From positions 99,169 through 163,168 of the forward strand of contig BEWT01000001.1 in assembly GCA_003116855.1 (NCBI GenBank): a stretch of 64,000 bases of DNA, given 5' to 3'. Each line of letters begins with the position of its first letter. Position 1 is the stretch's first letter. A program made the position numbers and the translations under genes. Of the stretch, positions 27,506 to 37,291 are shown piece after piece. This DNA comes from Desulfurococcaceae archaeon AG1 (GTDB lineage: Archaea; Thermoproteota; Thermoprotei_A; Sulfolobales; AG1). The notes below the pieces were generated by a model that saw only the letters and a program-made list of their open reading frames with translations, was not told the DNA's origin and did not search any database.

Positions 27506-28669
27506 GTGATAGCTGCACAAGCCTTTGTATCAATAGCTGTTAATGCTCAGAGCGTTATTTTAGCAATATATCTGTCGAAGGCTGGGTATAGTGAGATTGA
27601 TATAGGGTTGATATTGACAGTATCCCCAATAGTAACGACACTCATGCTACTCCCTGGAGGTATGATTGCCGATGCTGTTGGTAGGAAGAAGATCTCTGCG
27701 CTAGGATTAGCCCTTGGAGCGGTGTCCCTCGCAGGCTATATATACCCGGTTAACCTATACTACCTATTCGTCATATCCGGTATAGGTGGTTTGGGGAGCG
27801 CACTCTACGGAGGCTCTGTAACAGCCCTTTTAGCAGACTCAGCCCCTACGCCTGAGAAGAGGAACCTAGTTTTCAGCATAGCTGCATCAATAACAACACT
27901 GACGGGTATCATAGGGTTCCTGGCTGGAGGGGTACCCAATATTCTCAGAACCTATGGGTTTGGAGAAACCGCGTCTTACTACCCGATTTTCATACTGTCG
28001 TCAGGATCGCTTGCGATCGCATCTATACTAATGCTTATGCTTAAAGTGGGGGAACATAACCCTGGTGGAGGTAGTAGGGCTCTTCTAAAACTTCCAACGA
28101 AATCCTATAATGTGATCCTGAAGAGTACGTTATATGTTGGAATGCTGTTTATGGGTGCAGGACTCTTAGCACCATCGCTACTCTCACTATGGCTCTATAA
28201 GAGGTTCTCTGTAGAAGAAGGCCTTATATCAATACCATATGCGATATCCCAAGCCATACTGGGTATATCCTTCCTAGCATCCCCGGCTATTGCCAAGAGG
28301 TTTGGTACCATAGGCACTGTAGTGCTTACCCAGAGCATTGCAGCAGCTATGCTTGCATCAATACCCTTGATACCTTCATTCCTTGCTGTGAGTGTTATAT
28401 ACATGGCCATGAGGATCTTGATCAACATACCTTCCCCAATCATAAGATCCTTCATACTAGGCCTCGTAGACCCCTCAGAGAGAGCATCGGCCTCAAGCAT
28501 ACTGGCACTAACAACAGGGCTATCAGGCGCAGCTATGCCAGCTGTAACAGGCTTTCTAATGTCAAAGGTATCCTTAGAATCTCCATTCTACCTAGCCAGC
28601 TCAATAATCCTAGCCTCTGTCTTAACATTCTACGTCCTATTTAAACAATACGAGAGCGAGGTTAGATGA
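27506..28669 (+). CDS. MFS transporter
   Basis: The 387-residue, 12-helix permease has a loop-2/3 motif GGMIADAVGRKKISALG. Substrate unknown; the fold suits a drug-type or metabolite exporter. GTG 27506 has no clear ribosome binding site. The frame remains open upstream to a TGA at 27392-27394 and encodes a plausible cytoplasmic N-terminus (NPLLRAFSSISRAFAAY), but with no ATG, GTG or TTG; CTG at 27419 is in frame. The start is therefore uncertain. It converges on the second MFS gene of this stretch. Confidence 0.87.
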   Translation: MIAAQAFVSIAVNAQSVILAIYLSKAGYSEIDIGLILTVSPIVTTLMLLPGGMIADAVGRKKISALGLALGAVSLAGYIYPVNLYYLFVISGIGGLGSALYGGSVTALLADSAPTPEKRNLVFSIAASITTLTGIIGFLAGGVPNILRTYGFGETASYYPIFILSSGSLAIASILMLMLKVGEHNPGGGSRALLKLPTKSYNVILKSTLYVGMLFMGAGLLAPSLLSLWLYKRFSVEEGLISIPYAISQAILGISFLASPAIAKRFGTIGTVVLTQSIAAAMLASIPLIPSFLAVSVIYMAMRILINIPSPIIRSFILGLVDPSERASASSILALTTGLSGAAMPAVTGFLMSKVSLESPFYLASSIILASVLTFYVLFKQYESEVR

Positions 28670-28941
28670 TACATAAACATGGGCAGGGTTTGTCGGCATT
28701 TACAAAATGTTTCTATTTCTATGTATGAAGGTTTATGGTGGTTAATCAGCTCTTCCATAAGATCCTTTTTGTTTATAAACACTCAGGTTCATAGTATTTG
28801 CTATTAATGCTATTAATAAATTAATTTATGCTTAGGTTCGATACACAATATGGATTTGCATAGGGGTGTTTACTGATATTTAGCTTTTCGTCGTTGGGAA
28901 TGGACTGGTAATCTCGAAACGAGGCTGTAGAGGTAATGAAC

Positions 28942-30177
28942 CTAACCTTGGCGGGGTTGTGCTATTTTATGGATCTTATTGCTTATCGCTGTTTTGAAGG
29001 CTATCACTATAGATGTTGATATGGCTGATATAGCCGCGCTTGAGACCGATACGCCCCAGATCGATATCGCCAGTCCTATTGATATTGGAAATATGGCGCT
29101 CCCAAGATCTCCTATGAACTGCCATATGGCTAGGAATATTGCTCCTCTATCGCTCCTCATTCTTGACACGATATCGGCGCCCATGGTTATCATCGTACCT
29201 GAGCCGAAACCGTTTCCAAAACCTATTGTGAGCACCGATGCGTAGAAGAGGGTCTCGTTATTGGTTATGGCTAGGAGGAGGAAGCCTATAGCCATTATTG
29301 AGAAGCTGATCATCACCGCAACATGCCTCCCCTTCTTATCCATTATAACGCCAGCTGGGTATGAGCTGAGCACGTCGAGGGCTCCTGAGATGCTTACTGC
29401 TAGGCTTACACTGCTGTCGCTCATCCCAATTCCTTTACCTATGATCGGGACCAGCAGGTTCCTACTAGATCTAACACCTTGAACAGCTATCTGGGCTACT
29501 GAGAATGCTGCGAGGGATAGCAATCCAGGCTGGTTCTGGCTTGCTGCAAGATCCTGTGCATGGTTTCTATGCCTTGCCTCTATTTCACTATCGATTCTAT
29601 TTCCTGGCATGGGTAATCTCGATGCAACTATGTTGAGCATGCCGGCTATTACTGTTAGTGTGAAACATGTTAGGAATACCCATGGATAGCCGAGCCTATC
29701 GATCATTAACGCAACTATCCCCGGTCCTATGAATGTTCCAAGCCTCTCCGACATGCCTATGAAAGAGGATGCTCTTCCCCTATACTGGTACTCTACGTAA
29801 TACGTTATCACATATCTTCTAGCAAGGAGCCACATGCTCCTCCCACCGCCGAAGATTATGGAGAGCATTACGAGGATCCATGGATGTTGGAGAAACACCA
29901 TTCCCAGTGATGAGAGGGATAGCACGATCATCGAGATCCTTGTAAAGGTCTTCTCACCAGTGATCCTGAGGATAACTCCTCCAGGGATATCTAGCAACAG
30001 GTTGCCTAGAGCTATAGATGCACTACCAAGCCCTACATAGACAGGATCCAGGCCTGTTGAGATAAGATAGAGGGGGAGGGTTATTGTTAACATACCCCTA
30101 GCTATAGCCATTATTATCGATGGTAGGTAGATATCCAGGAAAAGCCATACCCAGATCTTGTTGTAGTCCTTTATCAC
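28942..30177 (-). CDS. MFS transporter
   Basis: The 411-residue, 12-helix permease has hydrophobic segments throughout and MFS-type loops (LLDIPGGVILRITGEKTFTR after helix 2, SYPAGVIMDKKGRHVAVMI after helix 8). The substrate cannot be inferred. The GTG start at 30177 follows GGTAGATA. A TTTTTAAAAA TATA-like element lies at about 30217-30227, so a leader of about 20 nt is predicted. It is divergent from the aldo/keto reductase and convergent with the preceding MFS gene, and shows no strong sequence likeness to it in the loops. Confidence 0.88.
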   Translation of the reverse strand: MIKDYNKIWVWLFLDIYLPSIIMAIARGMLTITLPLYLISTGLDPVYVGLGSASIALGNLLLDIPGGVILRITGEKTFTRISMIVLSLSSLGMVFLQHPWILVMLSIIFGGGRSMWLLARRYVITYYVEYQYRGRASSFIGMSERLGTFIGPGIVALMIDRLGYPWVFLTCFTLTVIAGMLNIVASRLPMPGNRIDSEIEARHRNHAQDLAASQNQPGLLSLAAFSVAQIAVQGVRSSRNLLVPIIGKGIGMSDSSVSLAVSISGALDVLSSYPAGVIMDKKGRHVAVMISFSIMAIGFLLLAITNNETLFYASVLTIGFGNGFGSGTMITMGADIVSRMRSDRGAIFLAIWQFIGDLGSAIFPISIGLAISIWGVSVSSAAISAISTSIVIAFKTAISNKIHKIAQPRQG

Positions 30178-30539
30178 TATCTACCGTTATATAGAAATAC
30201 CCGGGCTTAATAACACTTTTTAAAAACACGTGCGCTGAATGCTAGGTACAAAAAACTCTCGCGATCTATAGTGAGCTAAGAATAGATTTTCTAGAATATT
30301 CTAGAATATTGGTGAAAAATTTCTCTCTGGTATCTATTGTTGGTGATAAACACAATAGCTTTTAAAGATTCTATGGTCCCTGGGATTGTTAGAATAAGAT
30401 CGATTTGTGAATGATAAGTCCTTTTGGATAGATATAGTTATGCAATCGTTGTCAAAAATCGTTACGAATATCAAGATGTATGCAATACTCAACATAAATA
30501 TATTACTCACAATACTATGGATCATATTGGATAGGGTCT
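30178..30539. other. intergenic region with divergent promoters and an 18-bp palindrome
   Basis: The region serves the MFS gene (minus) and the aldo/keto reductase (plus). Apparent TATA elements are TTTTTAAAAA at about 30217-30227 (minus strand use) and AAATATATTA at about 30496-30505 (plus strand use, about 40 bp before ATG 30540). At 30289-30306 lies a perfect palindrome made of TTCTAGAAT and its complement. No open frame or RNA gene was seen. Confidence 0.45.
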
Positions 30540-31355
30540 ATGAGGTTCCAGATAGATCCTAATGATAGGAAGCCCCTCGGAAGAACCGGCGAGACGGTTC
30601 CCGCGATCGGGATAGGGACTTGGAGAATAAACAATTACTCAATGGCTGAGACCGCACTTATTAGGGCTATCGAGGTTGGGATGAATTTGATAGATACTGC
30701 TGAAATGTATGCTAATGGCGAGGCTGAGAAGCTTGTTGGTAGGGTGTGTAGGATTATTGGTAGGGATAGAGTGTTTATTGTAACCAAGATCCTTCCAGAC
30801 AGATTCTCGGATCAGTCTAAGGTTATTAAGGCTCTTGAGGCTAGCCTTAGAAGGCTTGGAACGAGTTATGTAGATCTAGTATTGATCCACTGGCCAAGGC
30901 CTGGCATCTCTATAGAGAAACAGATACAGTTTCTAGAAGCAACAGTAGAGGCTGGCATGGCTAGATTCATTGGTGTGAGCAACTTTGGCGTAGAAAACCT
31001 ATCAAGAGCCATAAGGGCTACTAAAAAACACGAAATAGTAGCTAACCAGGTGAAATACAGCGTTCTTGACAAGCAGGTGGAGAAGGATCTCCTGGGGTTC
31101 TCGATAGAAAACAAGATCCTGATCCAGGCCTATACGCCCCTCGAATGGGGAGGTGTTGCTAAGAACGAGACCGTGATCTCTATAGCGAAGAAATATGGTA
31201 AAACACCCATCCAGGTTGCTCTCAACTACCTTATATCGAGACCAATGGTTATGGCTATACCAAAAACAGAGAGGGTTGAGAGGGTTGAAGAATTCAGAGG
31301 ATCTATGGGCTGGAGGCTCGGTGCCGAGGATATAGAGATTCTAGAGAAAATCTAG
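30540..31355 (+). CDS. aldo/keto reductase
   Basis: The 271-residue (alpha/beta)8 oxidoreductase has RTGETVPAIGIGTWRI, catalytic Asp and Tyr in NLIDTAEMYANGEAE, Lys in VFIVTKILPD, His in LVLIHWPRPG, and the NADPH-binding VMAIPKTERVERVEE. All four catalytic residues are present. It reduces aldehydes or ketones with NAD(P)H; the physiological substrate is unknown. The length is at the short end of the family (typically 270-330). It is a single gene with its own promoter, separated by 13 bp from a convergent small gene. Confidence 0.92.
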   Translation: MRFQIDPNDRKPLGRTGETVPAIGIGTWRINNYSMAETALIRAIEVGMNLIDTAEMYANGEAEKLVGRVCRIIGRDRVFIVTKILPDRFSDQSKVIKALEASLRRLGTSYVDLVLIHWPRPGISIEKQIQFLEATVEAGMARFIGVSNFGVENLSRAIRATKKHEIVANQVKYSVLDKQVEKDLLGFSIENKILIQAYTPLEWGGVAKNETVISIAKKYGKTPIQVALNYLISRPMVMAIPKTERVERVEEFRGSMGWRLGAEDIEILEKI

Positions 31356-31368
31356 AGAGAACGACTGG

Positions 31369-31731
31369 CTATATGGTTAGCCGGATCCTTAGATTCTTAA
31401 GCCTCGTAGTCTCATAGATCTCTTCATAAATCTCAACACATCTATCGGAGGAGACACACTCAACAACACCAGATGCTCTGAGAAGCCCGGGGGTTATTGA
31501 TAACCCTCCCCTCTCGATCTGCTCTGAGAAGGCTATCCTAACCATCTCACTGCCAGAGCCCCATAGGAGTGAGGATGAGGATAGATGGGGGCTGCCTCCC
31601 CACTTACTCTTGATCCTCTTCTCAAGCTCTGAGAGAAGATCTATCAGCTCCTGCGGGCTATTGAAGAGAATCTCGAAAGAAACTCTAAAGATCCCTGCTC
31701 CAAGATCTCTGTGGGGCTTGATTCTCGTCAC
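31369..31731 (-). CDS. small protein of unknown function, coupled to threonine deaminase
   Basis: The 120-residue protein begins TRIKPHRDLGAGIFRVSFEILFNSPQELIDLLSELEKRIKSKWGG. A beta-alpha-beta-like layout with a C-terminal strand (RLKNLRIRLTI) would fit a small ferredoxin-like or regulatory domain, but I recognise no family. The GTG start overlaps the TGA stop of ilvA (GTGA), so the two are surely co-translated. That makes a role linked to threonine/isoleucine metabolism possible but unproven. Confidence 0.6.
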   Translation of the reverse strand: MTRIKPHRDLGAGIFRVSFEILFNSPQELIDLLSELEKRIKSKWGGSPHLSSSSLLWGSGSEMVRIAFSEQIERGGLSITPGLLRASGVVECVSSDRCVEIYEEIYETTRLKNLRIRLTI

Positions 31732-32936
31732 CTCGTAACTCTATATCCTTTTGATGTGAGGGTTGATATGATCATATTCCCAACATCTTTAGACGGGATC
31801 TCAACTACTAAGCCCACTATAGCTCTCCCAGGCGCTATATCCCTCCCCCCTCTCTTGTGGGTTATCTCAACTATGTTGCCCCTATATTCGTATATAACCT
31901 CCAAAACCCTCTTAAGCTCTCCTGGAGCGTCTACTAGCTCTACTGAGAACTCGATCATTCTTCCCTCGGCTGTGAGACCCCTCATTATTATTCTATAAAG
32001 ATCCGTTAGATCCACATTACCACCACTTATGATCACAACACACCTCTTACCCTCGATATTAACCTTACCCTCTAGCAAGGCTGCTAGCCCAACAGCTCCG
32101 GAACCCTCGGCTACGATCTTGTTTCTCTGCATAAGCAGATACATAGCCCTAGCTATAGAGTCTTCAGAGACTGTTACTATATCGTCTACATATTTCCTAA
32201 CAAGATCGAATGTTATATCGCCAGGCTTCTTAGCTAGAAGTCCATCAGCTAGTGAGGGGGCTACAGGCACCTCAGCGATCCTTCCAAGCCTGAGGGATTC
32301 TTTGAATTTAGGCGCTGCTTCAGGCTCGATCCCTATGACCTTCACATTTCTCCCAGACTCCTTTAACACCGAGGCTATACCTGAGATAAGACCTCCCCCA
32401 CCCACTGGGACTAGCACTATGTCGAAGCTGCTGATCTGCTCCATTAGTTCTAGCGCTATTGTTCCCTGTCCAGCTATTATATCTAGATCGTTGAATGGAT
32501 GAATAAAAGCGGCACCCCTCTCTTTCGAGTAGCTAGCCGCGCTCTCATAAGCCTCATCAAACACTCTTCCCCTGAGGATTACTTCAGCCCCGTAGCCCTT
32601 AGTAGCCTCTACCTTTGCTATGGGGGCTGTCTCGGGCATGAATATGGTTGCTTTCACACCATATATCGATGCTGCGTAGGCAACACCCTGTGCGTGGTTT
32701 CCTGAGGATGCTGCTACAACCTCCCTAACCCCTTGATGGTAGAGCCTGTTTATCTTGTAGAGAGCCCCTCTGGCCTTGAACGAGCCTGATTTCTGCAGGT
32801 TTTCGTATTTGAGATACACCTCTCCGCCAAACATTCTTGAGAACGTTGTGCTCTTATCGAGGGGTGTTCTATGTATATAGTTGCTTATGATCTTAAGGGC
32901 TTCCAGAGATCTCTCTCTAATTGTTTTATAACTCAT
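31728..32936 (-). CDS. ilvA: threonine ammonia-lyase (threonine deaminase)
   Basis: The 402-residue PLP enzyme has the PLP-lysine motif KYENLQKSGSFKARGA, the phosphate-binding loop VPVGGGGLISG, ASSGNHAQGVAYAA, and a C-terminal ACT regulatory domain (about 330-402, EFSVELVDAPGELKRVLEVIYEYRGNIVEI). It converts threonine to 2-oxobutyrate, the entry to isoleucine, or works catabolically. The single ACT domain, shorter than the double domain of biosynthetic E. coli IlvA, resembles the TdcB/archaeal type. It lies 45 bp downstream of aconitase on the same strand and is coupled to the small gene after it. Confidence 0.93.
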   Translation of the reverse strand: MSYKTIRERSLEALKIISNYIHRTPLDKSTTFSRMFGGEVYLKYENLQKSGSFKARGALYKINRLYHQGVREVVAASSGNHAQGVAYAASIYGVKATIFMPETAPIAKVEATKGYGAEVILRGRVFDEAYESAASYSKERGAAFIHPFNDLDIIAGQGTIALELMEQISSFDIVLVPVGGGGLISGIASVLKESGRNVKVIGIEPEAAPKFKESLRLGRIAEVPVAPSLADGLLAKKPGDITFDLVRKYVDDIVTVSEDSIARAMYLLMQRNKIVAEGSGAVGLAALLEGKVNIEGKRCVVIISGGNVDLTDLYRIIMRGLTAEGRMIEFSVELVDAPGELKRVLEVIYEYRGNIVEITHKRGGRDIAPGRAIVGLVVEIPSKDVGNMIISTLTSKGYRVTR

Positions 32937-32981
32937 TCTTATCTCCTAGATATAGGGTTTATGGGGAGATTAAAAAGGGTA

Positions 32982-35690
32982 CTATGCGCCCTTTCTAAGT
33001 TCTTCGAGCATTTTCTTGAAGGCGTAGTGGAGTATGCCTCCGTATTTGAGATACTCGATCTCGGCTTTGGTCTCTACCCTAGCTATGAGCTCAACAGTCT
33101 CCCTATCACCATTAGGTCTCTTGATAACCATAGTAACCCTTCCCCTTGGTGTTAGGTTCTTCAGCCCTACTATGTCGAATAGCTCGTCGCCCCTGAGCTT
33201 GAGTGTGTCTGCGTTAACGCCTTTGGGGAACTGGAGGGGTATTATGCCCATCCCAACCAGGTTGGATCTATGTATCCTTTCGAAGCTCTCAGCAATTACA
33301 GCCCTTACACCGAGGAGTCTTGGAGCCCTTGCAGCCCAGTCTCTAGAGCTGCCCAAGCCGTACTCCTTACCAGCTATTATTAGTAAGGGGACTCCTTCAC
33401 CCATATACCTCATAGCAGCGTCATAGACGCTCATAATCTCTCCAGATGGGTAGTGTATTGTGTAGCCACCGCTTATACCCTTGTCCTGGAGCATCTTGTT
33501 CCTCACACCCTTGCTTGCAAAGGCTCCTCTAACCATAACCTCGTGATTACCCCTTCTAGCGCCGTATGTGTTGAACTCCTTGGGGCTAACGCCTTGTTCT
33601 AGTAGATATTTACCCGCAGGGCTCTCTGGATCTATCCTCCCGGCTGGTGATATGTGGTCTGTGCTTATAGAATCTCCTAGGATTAGTAGGGGTCTTGCAT
33701 CTATGATATCCTCTATAACAGGCTCTCTATCTGGTCTAAAGTCGTCTAGGAAGGGTGGTCTCTTGATATAGGTGCTCTTTGGATCCCATTCGTAAAGCAC
33801 TCCCTTGGGTGCTTCGAGCTTTTTCCAAGCCTCTGGAGCATCCTCATAGATCTTTGAGTATTTCTCTATGAAGAGCTCAGGCTTCACATATCGATCCATG
33901 ATCTCGATTATCTCCTTCCTACTGGGCCATATGGATTTAAGATAAACAGGACCGTTGGGCGTTATGGCTATAGGCTCTCTAGATAGATCTTTATTAACAC
34001 TCCCAGCAAGAGCATAGACTACGACGAGCATTGGTGACATGAGATAGCTAGCCCTTACATCTGGGTGAACCCTCCCCTCGAAGTTCCTATTGCCTGAGAG
34101 CACAGCAACACCCATGATCCCGTCTTTAGCGAGGGCGTTAGAAATCCCTTCCGGTAGCGGGCCTGAGTTACCTATACACGTTGTACACCCATACCCAACA
34201 ACGCTGAAACCAAGCTTTTCTAGATATGCTAGCAAGCCTGATCTCGAGAGATACTCTGTAACAACCCTAGAGCCGGGGGCTATGCTTGTCTTAACATACT
34301 TGGGTACTGAGAGGCCAAGCTCGACTGCTTTCTTTGCTATCAATCCAGCACCGATCATAACCTCTGGGTTGCTTGTGTTTGTGCAGCTTGTTATCGCAGC
34401 GATCACAACATCGCCGTCCTTTAGGGTTATCTCTTCGCCATCTATGCTAACCCTTTTTTCTAGAAAGCCCGGCTTCTTTCTCCTCTCCTCAACAAATCTA
34501 GCAAAGCTCTTGGGAACATCAGCTAATCCCAGTCTCTGCCAGGGGAGAGAGGGTCCTGCTATGCTTGGCTCAACAGAGCTTAGATCGAGCTCCACAACCT
34601 CGGAATACTCTATCCCATCGCCGCTGCGGGGGCCGAAGAGTCCTTGGGTCTCCATGTATCTCTTAACAAGGGCTATATGATCTTCAGGTCTTCCTGTGAG
34701 CCTGAGATACCTTATAGTCTCCTCATCCACTGGGAAGAGGGATAGTGTGGAACCATACTCGGGTGCCATGTTAGCTATAGTAGCCCTATCCGGGACGGAT
34801 AGTGATGAGACACCTTCTCCGAAGAACTCGACAAATTTACCAACAACATTCTTCTTTCTAAGAAGCTCTGTTATTGTCAGGACAAGATCTGTTGCTGTAA
34901 CACCTTCTCTAAGCTCTCCGTAGAGGTGAACTCCAACAACCTCGGGCAGAGGTATTATGACCGGCTGGCCCAGCATAGCGGCCTCGGCCTCAACACCTCC
35001 AACACCCCATCCGAGGACACCTATTCCGTTAACCATAGGTGTATGTGAATCCGTACCAATCAGTGTGTCGAAGTATGCTATATAACCCTCCCTCGTCTCC
35101 TCAGCTATGACTACCTTTGATAGGTATTCTAGGTTAACCTGGTGTATGATCCCTATACCCGGGGGGAAGACCCTGAAGTTCTTAAATGCTGTTGCAGCCC
35201 ATTTGAATAGTCTGTATCTCTCTGAGTTTCTCGTAAACTCGAGCTCTATGTTCTTTCTAAGCGCTTCTGGGGATCCCCAGAAATCCACTTGTACAGAGTG
35301 ATCTATTATCAGGTCTACAGGTACTTTTGGATTAACCTCTGCAGGATCGATACCTATCTTTGCAACATACTCCCTCATCACAGCCAGATCGAGTATCAGA
35401 GAGGCTCCTGTGAAATCCTGGGTGATAACTCTAGCCACCTTGAACGCGATCTCGCCGCTGGGGTTCTTTGGGTTCCATTTAAGGAGATTCTCTATATCCT
35501 CATCAGATATGGAGACACCATCGTAGTTCCTGATCATCGACTCCAGGATTATTCTAAGGCTGGCCGGGAGTCTTGCAATATCATAGCCCTCTTTCTCAAG
35601 AGCAGGGATGCTGTAATATCTATATTTTCTCGAACCAACCTCTAATTCCGACCTCGCAAGATCCCTTAGCGATGAGGGGTTTCTCAACAA
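32982..35690 (-). CDS. acnA: aconitate hydratase A
   Basis: This 902-residue AcnA/IRP-type aconitase carries the 4Fe-4S cysteines in AAITSCTNTSNPEVM and VVGYGCTTCIGNSGPLPE, the DSHTPMVNGIGVLGWGVGG motif, and the C-terminal swivel domain with GDSISTDHISPAGRI and GKEYGLGSSRDWAARAP. It isomerises citrate and isocitrate in the TCA cycle. The start is TTG. The 171 bp upstream separate it from divergent tmk. With fumarase and the hydratase/dehydrogenase fusion it supports a complete or partial oxidative or reductive carboxylic-acid cycle. Confidence 0.96.
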   Translation of the reverse strand: MLRNPSSLRDLARSELEVGSRKYRYYSIPALEKEGYDIARLPASLRIILESMIRNYDGVSISDEDIENLLKWNPKNPSGEIAFKVARVITQDFTGASLILDLAVMREYVAKIGIDPAEVNPKVPVDLIIDHSVQVDFWGSPEALRKNIELEFTRNSERYRLFKWAATAFKNFRVFPPGIGIIHQVNLEYLSKVVIAEETREGYIAYFDTLIGTDSHTPMVNGIGVLGWGVGGVEAEAAMLGQPVIIPLPEVVGVHLYGELREGVTATDLVLTITELLRKKNVVGKFVEFFGEGVSSLSVPDRATIANMAPEYGSTLSLFPVDEETIRYLRLTGRPEDHIALVKRYMETQGLFGPRSGDGIEYSEVVELDLSSVEPSIAGPSLPWQRLGLADVPKSFARFVEERRKKPGFLEKRVSIDGEEITLKDGDVVIAAITSCTNTSNPEVMIGAGLIAKKAVELGLSVPKYVKTSIAPGSRVVTEYLSRSGLLAYLEKLGFSVVGYGCTTCIGNSGPLPEGISNALAKDGIMGVAVLSGNRNFEGRVHPDVRASYLMSPMLVVVYALAGSVNKDLSREPIAITPNGPVYLKSIWPSRKEIIEIMDRYVKPELFIEKYSKIYEDAPEAWKKLEAPKGVLYEWDPKSTYIKRPPFLDDFRPDREPVIEDIIDARPLLILGDSISTDHISPAGRIDPESPAGKYLLEQGVSPKEFNTYGARRGNHEVMVRGAFASKGVRNKMLQDKGISGGYTIHYPSGEIMSVYDAAMRYMGEGVPLLIIAGKEYGLGSSRDWAARAPRLLGVRAVIAESFERIHRSNLVGMGIIPLQFPKGVNADTLKLRGDELFDIVGLKNLTPRGRVTMVIKRPNGDRETVELIARVETKAEIEYLKYGGILHYAFKKMLEELRKGA

Positions 35691-35861
35691 CTATCCCTAA
35701 AGAGATAGCTACTAAGATTGATATAAGTTCGCATATACATGCTATTCTGATTAAAAGAATAGAGGAGAGCTTTACCTAGTAACGAAGCAGAACTCTGTTC
35801 CTAAGCCTTACTGCTTAGCAATGCTATATATCCCTCATCGCTACTCCATCTCGGGCTTTGT

Positions 35862-36464
35862 GTGAGAGGGGTTCTCATAGTTATAGAGGGGATAGACGGT
35901 GCTGGGAAAACCACGGTTGCTAGGGAGATCACTAGTATGCTTGTCTCGAGGGGTTATAGGGCTATCTATACGTATGAACCCTATGAGAGCCCTTTTGCTG
36001 AGGCTCTTGTGAGGGTTAAGGAGAAGTCTATCGATAATCCATTGATAGATGCCCTTGCAATGGCATGTGATAGGGCATACCATGTTGAGGTTGTTGTGAA
36101 GCCTGCTATTGATAGGGGCGAGGTCGTTGTTATGGATAGATACTACTATAGCACGATAGCCTATCAAGGAGCAATGGGTGTTGATACGGAGTGGCTGAGG
36201 ATTATAAACAACGCTTTTCCAAAACCAGATCTAGCTATATATTTAGATATAGAGCCTGAGGAGGGTTTAAAGAGGATCAGAACCACGGGGAGGTGGGGTT
36301 TCTATGAGAAGAAAGGGCTTCTAGAGGCTGCGAGGAGAATATATCTCGAGCTGGTTAGGAGGGGAGAGTTGGTGCTTATAGATGCTAGAAGACCTCTTGA
36401 ACTTGTTGTTAGCGATACGTGGAGGTATGTGGAGAACCTCTTGAGATCATTAGCACAAGGCTAG
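35862..36464 (+). CDS. tmk: thymidylate kinase
   Basis: The 200-residue P-loop kinase has IEGIDGAGKTTVAREI at about 8-23, the DRYYYSTIAYQGAMG substrate/DRY motif and a LID region with RIRTTGRWGFYEK. It phosphorylates dTMP to dTDP. The GTG start (GTGAGAGGGG) gives the usual N-terminus. The gene overlaps the end of convergent lysZ by 4 bp. An upstream in-frame start is not available close by, and the length is normal (195-215 aa). Confidence 0.93.
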   Translation: MRGVLIVIEGIDGAGKTTVAREITSMLVSRGYRAIYTYEPYESPFAEALVRVKEKSIDNPLIDALAMACDRAYHVEVVVKPAIDRGEVVVMDRYYYSTIAYQGAMGVDTEWLRIINNAFPKPDLAIYLDIEPEEGLKRIRTTGRWGFYEKKGLLEAARRIYLELVRRGELVLIDARRPLELVVSDTWRYVENLLRSLAQG

Positions 36465-37291
36465 CCTTTGGTTATTACTGTGCACTCCCCATTAAGAGCC
36501 TTTTCAAAGACATCTCCTGATGTCCCATCACATATATATGCCTTACCACCGCTCTCTCCCACGTATTTCAGGGCTGCCATAACCTTTCTATTCATCCCAG
36601 CACCGATCTTGCCCAGGATCTCCTTATCACTTTCCCTTATCTCCCTAACAACGTTACCATCTATTATAACTCCGGGGACGTCTGTTACAAAGATTGCTCC
36701 CCTAGCCTCTATACACCTTGCTATAGAGGCTGCGGCTTCATCGCCATCTACGTTTAGGAGCACGCCTTCCTCTATGTCTATTGCTAGGGGTGATACCACC
36801 ACCACGTCTGAGATCTTTAGTAACTCTAATAACTTCTCTCTATGGCATTTCCCTATACTCCCGGTATAGCCGCCCTCTATAACCCTCTTCCTACCCCTCT
36901 CATCGATTATAACAAGCTGTTTTTTCCTCACACCCTCTAGTATAGGTCCGTCACACCCAGCTATACCGATAGCTCTAATCCCTCTCTTTACTAGGGAGGT
37001 GACAATGCTCTTATTGATCAGGGACATAACCATTATGAAGACCTCTAGCTCCTCCTTAGAGGTATATCTACTCCTAATCCCCTGGGGCGATGTCACAAAC
37101 CTAGGCTCTATACCGAGTGCCTTGCTCACTCTTGTCACCTGATCTCCTCCGCCGTGGATCAGTATGATCTTCCCACATCTCGAGGCTCTAGTTATGCTTT
37201 CAACCAACCCGTCTAGATTCCTCTCAAGGGCTCTTCCACCGATCTTTATAACAACTATCTCTCCTAAACAGGCCTGGTTGGGGGTATCCAT
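36461..37291 (-). CDS. lysZ: [LysW]-aminoadipate/[LysW]-glutamate kinase
   Basis: This 276-residue amino-acid kinase phosphorylates the side-chain carboxylate of aminoadipate (lysine) or glutamate (arginine) while it is attached to the carrier LysW. Motifs: VVIKIGGRALE (N-terminal GG loop), LIHGGGDQVTR, VSPLAIDIEEGVLLNVDGDEAAASIA, VTDVPGVIIDG and KIGAGMNRKVMAAL. It overlaps the upstream lysY by 28 bp, so the pair is one transcript. It lies divergent to lysWXJK. Whether it is lysine-specific or bifunctional is not readable by eye; Sulfolobus LysZ serves both pathways. Confidence 0.92.
   Translation of the reverse strand: MDTPNQACLGEIVVIKIGGRALERNLDGLVESITRASRCGKIILIHGGGDQVTRVSKALGIEPRFVTSPQGIRSRYTSKEELEVFIMVMSLINKSIVTSLVKRGIRAIGIAGCDGPILEGVRKKQLVIIDERGRKRVIEGGYTGSIGKCHREKLLELLKISDVVVVSPLAIDIEEGVLLNVDGDEAAASIARCIEARGAIFVTDVPGVIIDGNVVREIRESDKEILGKIGAGMNRKVMAALKYVGESGGKAYICDGTSGDVFEKALNGECTVITKG

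Noticed and set aside
28801..28830. AT-rich repeat sharing TTAATGCTATTA with the hyuA palindrome
   Set aside because: It sits between two convergent genes, where no promoter is expected. The shared 12-mer is AT-rich and could be chance.
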